Assembly: GCA_049280995.1 (NCBI GenBank)
Contig: JBAPRH010000026.1
Coordinates: 1-64,000, forward strand
Reading direction: 5' to 3'
DNA from: Silvibacterium sp049280995
GTDB taxonomy: Bacteria; Acidobacteriota; Terriglobia; Terriglobales; Acidobacteriaceae
Length of the DNA stretch: 64,000 nt
Positions within the stretch are counted from its first letter, which is position 1; every line of letters begins with the position of its first letter. A model generated the notes under the pieces. The model worked only from the letters and a program-made list of their open reading frames with translations. It searched no databases and was not told the origin of the DNA. Positions 60,529-64,000 of the stretch are shown piece after piece. The translations under genes were made by a program, and so were the position numbers.

Positions 60529-61265
60529 GTGCGACTGGAGCCCAACCTGCTGGAGCCTCGGACGAGCAAAGCTCCGCCGCCGCCGTGCGAAAGATGTTCG
60601 ACAGCATCGCCCCGCGCTACGATCTGCTCAACCACGTCCTCTCCTGCAACATCGATCGCCTCTGGTGGAACCGCACCGCGCGCCGCTTCCGCAAAATTCT
60701 CGTCCAGCCCCAGGCCTCCATCCTCGACGTATGCTGCGGCACGGGAGACATGACGCTGGCCCTGCTCAGCCATCGCCCGCAAGGCGCAAAGCCCGTCCTC
60801 GCCGCCGATTTTTCCCACGCCATGCTCATGCGCGGGGCAGAGAAATTCCGCAATCGCAACGCCGTCGCCATTGAAGCCGACGCGCTTCATCTTCCTCTGC
60901 CCGACGGCGGATTGAACCTCATCACCACCGCCTTCGGCTTCCGCAATCTTGCAAACTACGAGGCCGGTCTGAGGGAATTTCACCGCGTGCTGTGCACCGG
61001 AGGCGAACTTGGCATTCTCGACTTCAGCGAGCCCGGCGGCCTCATCGGCAAGCTCTACGCCTTCTACTTCCGCCACGTCCTGCCCGCCATCGGCGCGCGC
61101 GTCTCAGGCAGGCGAAGCGCCTACAGCTATCTGCCCGCATCGGTTCACCGCTTTCCGCTGCCGCCGCAAATGCTGGCAATGATGCGGAGCGCCGGCTTCA
61201 CCGATGTCTCCTGGACCCCGTATACCTTCGGAATCGCGGGGCTCTATCGCGGTGTCAAACCATAG
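60525..61265 (+). CDS. ubiE: demethylmenaquinone/ubiquinone C-methyltransferase (UbiE/MenG)
   Basis: The enzyme puts the ring methyl on menaquinone (or ubiquinone) precursors with SAM. The 246 residues include the UbiE signature MFDSIAPRYDLLNHVLSCNIDRLWW, SAM motif VCCGTGDMTLALL, ITTAFGFRNLANYEAGLREFHRVL and LGILDFSEPGG. The C-terminal segment (LPASVHRFPLPPQMLAMMRSAGFTDVSW) is typical. The aroB stop overlaps its ATG, so it follows shikimate production in the same message, which suits quinone biosynthesis. In acidobacteria menaquinone is the usual quinone, so the MenG role is likely. Confidence 0.94.
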   Translation: MSATGAQPAGASDEQSSAAAVRKMFDSIAPRYDLLNHVLSCNIDRLWWNRTARRFRKILVQPQASILDVCCGTGDMTLALLSHRPQGAKPVLAADFSHAMLMRGAEKFRNRNAVAIEADALHLPLPDGGLNLITTAFGFRNLANYEAGLREFHRVLCTGGELGILDFSEPGGLIGKLYAFYFRHVLPAIGARVSGRRSAYSYLPASVHRFPLPPQMLAMMRSAGFTDVSWTPYTFGIAGLYRGVKP

Positions 61266-61302
61266 CAGGAGAATGCCGCACAAGTGTACGCTGTAGGTTG
61301 CC

Positions 61303-62733
61303 ATGAGCGAGGTTATGCTGCAAAAGGTCACCGGCACCGCCGCCGCTGAAAAATCCTCCGCGGCCACACTCTCGGTTTTAGCGGCCGGCACCATGACCGT
61401 GCTCAAGCTCATTGTGGGCCTGATGAGCGGCTCGCTGGGCGTGTTGTCGGACGCGGCGCACTCAGGCATAGACCTCGCCGGAGCCGTGCTCACTCTGTTC
61501 TCCGTCCGCGTCTCCGACAAGCCCGCCGACGAAGACCACCCCTACGGCCACGCCAAAATAGAAAATCTGTCGGCACTCATCGAAACGTTTCTCATGCTCG
61601 CCTCGAGCGTCTGGATCACCGCCGAAGCCATCATCCGCATCTCGATCAAGCCCGAGGCCCTGCGCTACAGCGTATGGCCGCTGCTGGTTCTTGCGCTTTC
61701 CATGTCCGTGGACTTCTGGCGTTCGCGTCGTCTCAAGGTTGTCGCGACGCGCCATCAGAGCGAAGCGCTCTTCGCTGACGCCTTCCATTTCGCCTCCGAC
61801 ATCTGGTCGAGCGCCGCCGTCTTTATCGGCCTGTGTGTCGCCTGGACCGGCCATGTTCTCAACATCCCCTGGCTGCGCTTTGCCGATCCCATCGCCGCCA
61901 TCGTTGTCTCCGCGCTCATTCTGCACTTCGGCTGGCGGCTCGCATGGCGCACCGTCGGCGCGCTTACCGACTCGGTCTCTCCCGAGATGCGCCACCGCGT
62001 CCTGGCTGAGCTTCAACGAACCGACGGCGTGCTTTCCATCGACCAGGCGCGGATGAGGCGCGCGGGCAGCCGGTATTTCGCCGACTTCACGCTTTCGCTC
62101 TCCCGCCATCTCACCTTCCAGAAATCCGAGGACCTCGTCCGCGAGGCCACCAGCGCGGTGCATCGCGTGCTCCCCGGAGCCGACGTCATCATCCACACCA
62201 TTCCCCGCTCCACGCTGGCCGAAAGCGTCTTCGACGATATCCGCGCCGTGGCCTCGCGCAACAATGTCACGCTGCATGAAATCAGCGTGCAATCCATCGG
62301 CGGACGGCTGCGCGTCGAGCAGCATCTTGAGGTGGACGAGAATCTTTCGCTCCAGCAGGCGCACAGCTTTGTGCGCCACATTGAAGACGAGATTCGCCGC
62401 GACCTGCCACAGGTGGCCGAGGTTCTCACCCACATTGAAAACGAAGCGGCGACCATCGAAAGTCCGCAGATCCTCGAGCGCGACCGCAGCATTGAGGCGC
62501 ATTTGCGGCACGCGGCCGCAGCCTTCCCGGCAATCCTTGACATCCATGAAGTCGTGACCCGGCGCATCGGAGATAAGCTCCGCGTCTCCTGCCATTGCAC
62601 GCTGCCCGACAATATGCCGATGCAGCAGGTGCACGAGATCATCACCGGTCTCGAGCACCGGCTTGAATTGGAAGTTCCGGAAATCTCCCGAGTCCTCATT
62701 CACCCAGAACCCACCACCGACAGCCACCATTGA
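61303..62733 (+). CDS. cation diffusion facilitator with extended C-terminal tail
   Basis: CDF transporters move Zn, Co, Fe or Mn out of the cytoplasm. The 476-residue protein has the usual six-helix core: metal site D50/H53/D57 in VLSDAAHSGIDLAG, HPYGHAKIENLSA after the second helix, and D159/H162/D166 in FADAFHFASDIWSS. A normal cytoplasmic ZT_dimer domain follows at about 228-305. Two further stretches of similar length (about 310-395 and 400-476, with INVxxxGGRLRVEQHLEVD and RIGDKLRVSCHCTLPDN-like segments) look like extra ZT_dimer-type repeats. The usual length is about 300 residues. Confidence 0.9.
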   Translation: MSEVMLQKVTGTAAAEKSSAATLSVLAAGTMTVLKLIVGLMSGSLGVLSDAAHSGIDLAGAVLTLFSVRVSDKPADEDHPYGHAKIENLSALIETFLMLASSVWITAEAIIRISIKPEALRYSVWPLLVLALSMSVDFWRSRRLKVVATRHQSEALFADAFHFASDIWSSAAVFIGLCVAWTGHVLNIPWLRFADPIAAIVVSALILHFGWRLAWRTVGALTDSVSPEMRHRVLAELQRTDGVLSIDQARMRRAGSRYFADFTLSLSRHLTFQKSEDLVREATSAVHRVLPGADVIIHTIPRSTLAESVFDDIRAVASRNNVTLHEISVQSIGGRLRVEQHLEVDENLSLQQAHSFVRHIEDEIRRDLPQVAEVLTHIENEAATIESPQILERDRSIEAHLRHAAAAFPAILDIHEVVTRRIGDKLRVSCHCTLPDNMPMQQVHEIITGLEHRLELEVPEISRVLIHPEPTTDSHH

Positions 62734-62771
62734 GAATCAAACAATAAAAGCGGCAGTTCAACGGAGGAATC

Positions 62772-63173
62772 ATGATCGCCAGCGCTCAATGGAAAGAAGG
62801 AATGCTCTTCGAGGGCCGCTCTCAGAGCGGTCACACCATCATCTTCGACGCATCCGCCGAGCACGCCTCCGGCCCTAGCCCCAAGGAAGCCGTTCTGGCC
62901 GCGATGTGCGCCTGCACCTCGGCGGACGTGGTGAGCATCCTCAAGAAGAAGCGCGAGCCCCTCGCCGGCCTCACCGTCTCGGCCAGCGCCGAGCAGGCGG
63001 AAGAAGAGCCCCGCGTCTTCACGAAGATCCATCTCATCTATCGCATTTACGGCAAAGTCGGAAAGAAGTCGGCGGAGGACGCGGTGGCTCTTTCCAAAAA
63101 TAAATACTGCTCCATCTCGCAAATACTGGAAAAATCCGCCGAAATCACCTACTCCATCGAGTACCCTAATTAA
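62772..63173 (+). CDS. OsmC/Ohr-family protein
   Basis: The 133-residue protein fits the OsmC fold, with two cysteines in AAMCACTSADVVSILKKK and NKYCSISQILEKSAEI, spaced as in hydroperoxide-reducing OsmC/YhfA members. Such proteins reduce organic hydroperoxides with thiols; here the pair CACTS and YCS would be the redox pair. AGGAGGAATC precedes the ATG at 62772. It stands between the CDF transporter (38 bp) and the PASTA protein (10 bp). Confidence 0.88.
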   Translation: MIASAQWKEGMLFEGRSQSGHTIIFDASAEHASGPSPKEAVLAAMCACTSADVVSILKKKREPLAGLTVSASAEQAEEEPRVFTKIHLIYRIYGKVGKKSAEDAVALSKNKYCSISQILEKSAEITYSIEYPN

Positions 63174-63183
63174 GGGTCCAAGA

Positions 63184-63945
63184 ATGCTCCGCGCCTTCCG
63201 ATTCCTCTTCGTTCTGCTGATGCTCGCCGGGCTGGCCCTGCTCTCGGCCATCATCACCATGCACTTCGCCATCCACGGAGCCGAAGTCACCGTTCCCAGC
63301 TTCAAGGGACTCACCGTAGCGCAGGCCACCAGCAAGGCCGCAACGCTTGGCCTCAACCTCAGCGTGGAGAACCGTTATTACAGCGTAGACACGCCCGCCG
63401 GGCACGTCGCTGGCCAGTCGCCCGCGCCTGGAACCGTGGTTCGCCGCGCATGGCATGTGCTGTTGACCGAAAGCCTGGGTCTGCAAAAGGTGGCCGTACC
63501 GAATCTCATCGGCCTCGACCAGCGCGCCGCCTCCATTCAGATTCGCCTCGCTTCGCTCGACATCGGAGCAACCGCGCAGATCCCCTGGGCCTACGCGCCG
63601 GAAGGCGCAGTGATTGCGCAAAACCCCGCGCCCGGTGCCGCTGGAGTGGCGCGACCCTATGTCAATCTCCTGCTGGCTGCACCGCCGGTGGCTGTCAGCC
63701 CCGCCTTCGTGATGCCCGACCTGGTCGGACAGGACTTCACCTCCGCCGCGCTGGCCATCACTCACGCCGGCCTCAAACTCGGGCCGGTGAAAAACGCGCC
63801 GTTGTCCATACCCGTGGTCGCAAGCGCCGGCTTGACCCAGCCAATCCAGCCCGTAGCGTCCATCGGCAGCATTGTCAGCCAGAACCCGGAACCTGGCACG
63901 CGCGTGGACGCCTCCACGCTTATTCAGTTGACTGTCGCCCAATAA
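63184..63945 (+). CDS. membrane protein with three PASTA domains
   Basis: The 253-residue protein has one N-terminal transmembrane segment (LFVLLMLAGLALLSAIITMHFAI) and three PASTA repeats: VTVPSFKGLTVAQATSKAATLGLNL, VAVPNLIGLDQRAASIQIRLASLDIG and FVMPDLVGQDFTSAALAITHAGLKLG. Each is closed by segments like GHVAGQSPAPGTVV and GSIVSQNPEPGTRV. PASTA domains bind uncrosslinked peptidoglycan, usually as part of Ser/Thr kinases or penicillin-binding proteins. Here no kinase or transpeptidase domain is attached. It ends 55 bp before the window edge, with no feature seen beyond. Confidence 0.9.
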   Translation: MLRAFRFLFVLLMLAGLALLSAIITMHFAIHGAEVTVPSFKGLTVAQATSKAATLGLNLSVENRYYSVDTPAGHVAGQSPAPGTVVRRAWHVLLTESLGLQKVAVPNLIGLDQRAASIQIRLASLDIGATAQIPWAYAPEGAVIAQNPAPGAAGVARPYVNLLLAAPPVAVSPAFVMPDLVGQDFTSAALAITHAGLKLGPVKNAPLSIPVVASAGLTQPIQPVASIGSIVSQNPEPGTRVDASTLIQLTVAQ

Positions 63946-64000
63946 TCGACGGCTATAGCGGTTCTCCAGTTGGTGTAGAGGGAACGCGATGCCTTAAAGT

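Noticed and set aside
61462..62730. 422-residue minus-strand open frame
   Set aside because: Antisense shadow of the CDF transporter, which has all metal-site motifs.

Overview
The window looks like ordinary chromosome of a GC-rich Gram-negative bacterium, most probably an acidobacterium of the Terriglobia/Acidobacteriaceae type. That placement is inference. It rests on the mix of gene families, many secreted lipoproteins and carbohydrate or sulfate-ester enzymes, an ATP synthase operon with two b-type subunits but no a or c subunit, an AhpC/AhpD pair without AhpF, and short dispersed hairpin repeats between genes. I see no rRNA, tRNA, CRISPR array, prophage, transposase or plasmid gene.

Layout. 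1-4618 (minus strand): chemotaxis operon cheA-cheW-cheY-cheB-cheR, with cheR running off the left edge. 4.7-9.3 kb: a DUF2147 protein, a secreted GH5 glycosidase divergent from a LacI regulator with a candidate operator between them, and the flagellar stator pair motA-motB. 9.5-15.9 kb: a quinone-oxidoreductase-like enzyme, an orphan secreted protein, a redox two-component pair (cNMP-domain histidine kinase plus a receiver/thioredoxin-reductase-like fusion), a 410-bp intergenic region with a terminator, and a LuxR-type regulator with a degenerate receiver. 15.9-21.8 kb: transaldolase, a FAH-family enzyme, an FN3 lipoprotein, a cupin regulator, a 5'-nucleotidase and a zinc-ribbon protein. 21.9-29.4 kb (plus strand): S9 peptidase, MBL hydrolase, alkaline-phosphatase-superfamily enzyme, class 1B pyrD and a flavin monooxygenase. 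29.5-35 kb: a membrane zinc-finger protein, a WalJ-like hydrolase, a SnoaL-like protein, an arylsulfotransferase lipoprotein and 3-hydroxybutyryl-CoA dehydrogenase.

35.4-41.9 kb carries atpF(b')-atpF(b)-atpH-atpA-atpG-atpD-atpC. 42-50 kb: a two-domain retropepsin-like protein, PP2C phosphatase, FkbM methyltransferase, hfq-hflX and two lipoproteins. 50.1-53.4 kb (minus strand): a peroxide-defence cluster of DyP-like protein, Fur/PerR regulator, ahpC and ahpD, with AT-rich palindromes upstream of the regulator and of the DyP-like gene. 53.4-59.3 kb: DUF2203, nadA, tatA/B-tatC, terC and nadB. 59.4 kb to the end: aroB-ubiE/menG, a cation diffusion facilitator with a long C-terminal tail, an OsmC protein and a three-PASTA membrane protein.

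Several groups act together: chemotaxis and stator genes (motility); ahpC/ahpD/perR/DyP-like (peroxide); nadA and nadB (quinolinate for NAD); aroB and ubiE/menG (shikimate and quinone); tatA/B and tatC (export of folded proteins). The least ordinary content is the redox-sensing fusion pair, the degenerate-receiver regulator with a terminator in its upstream region, the GxxDG-less DyP-like protein under a likely PerR site, and the small structured repeats. All readings are by eye; no database search was run.
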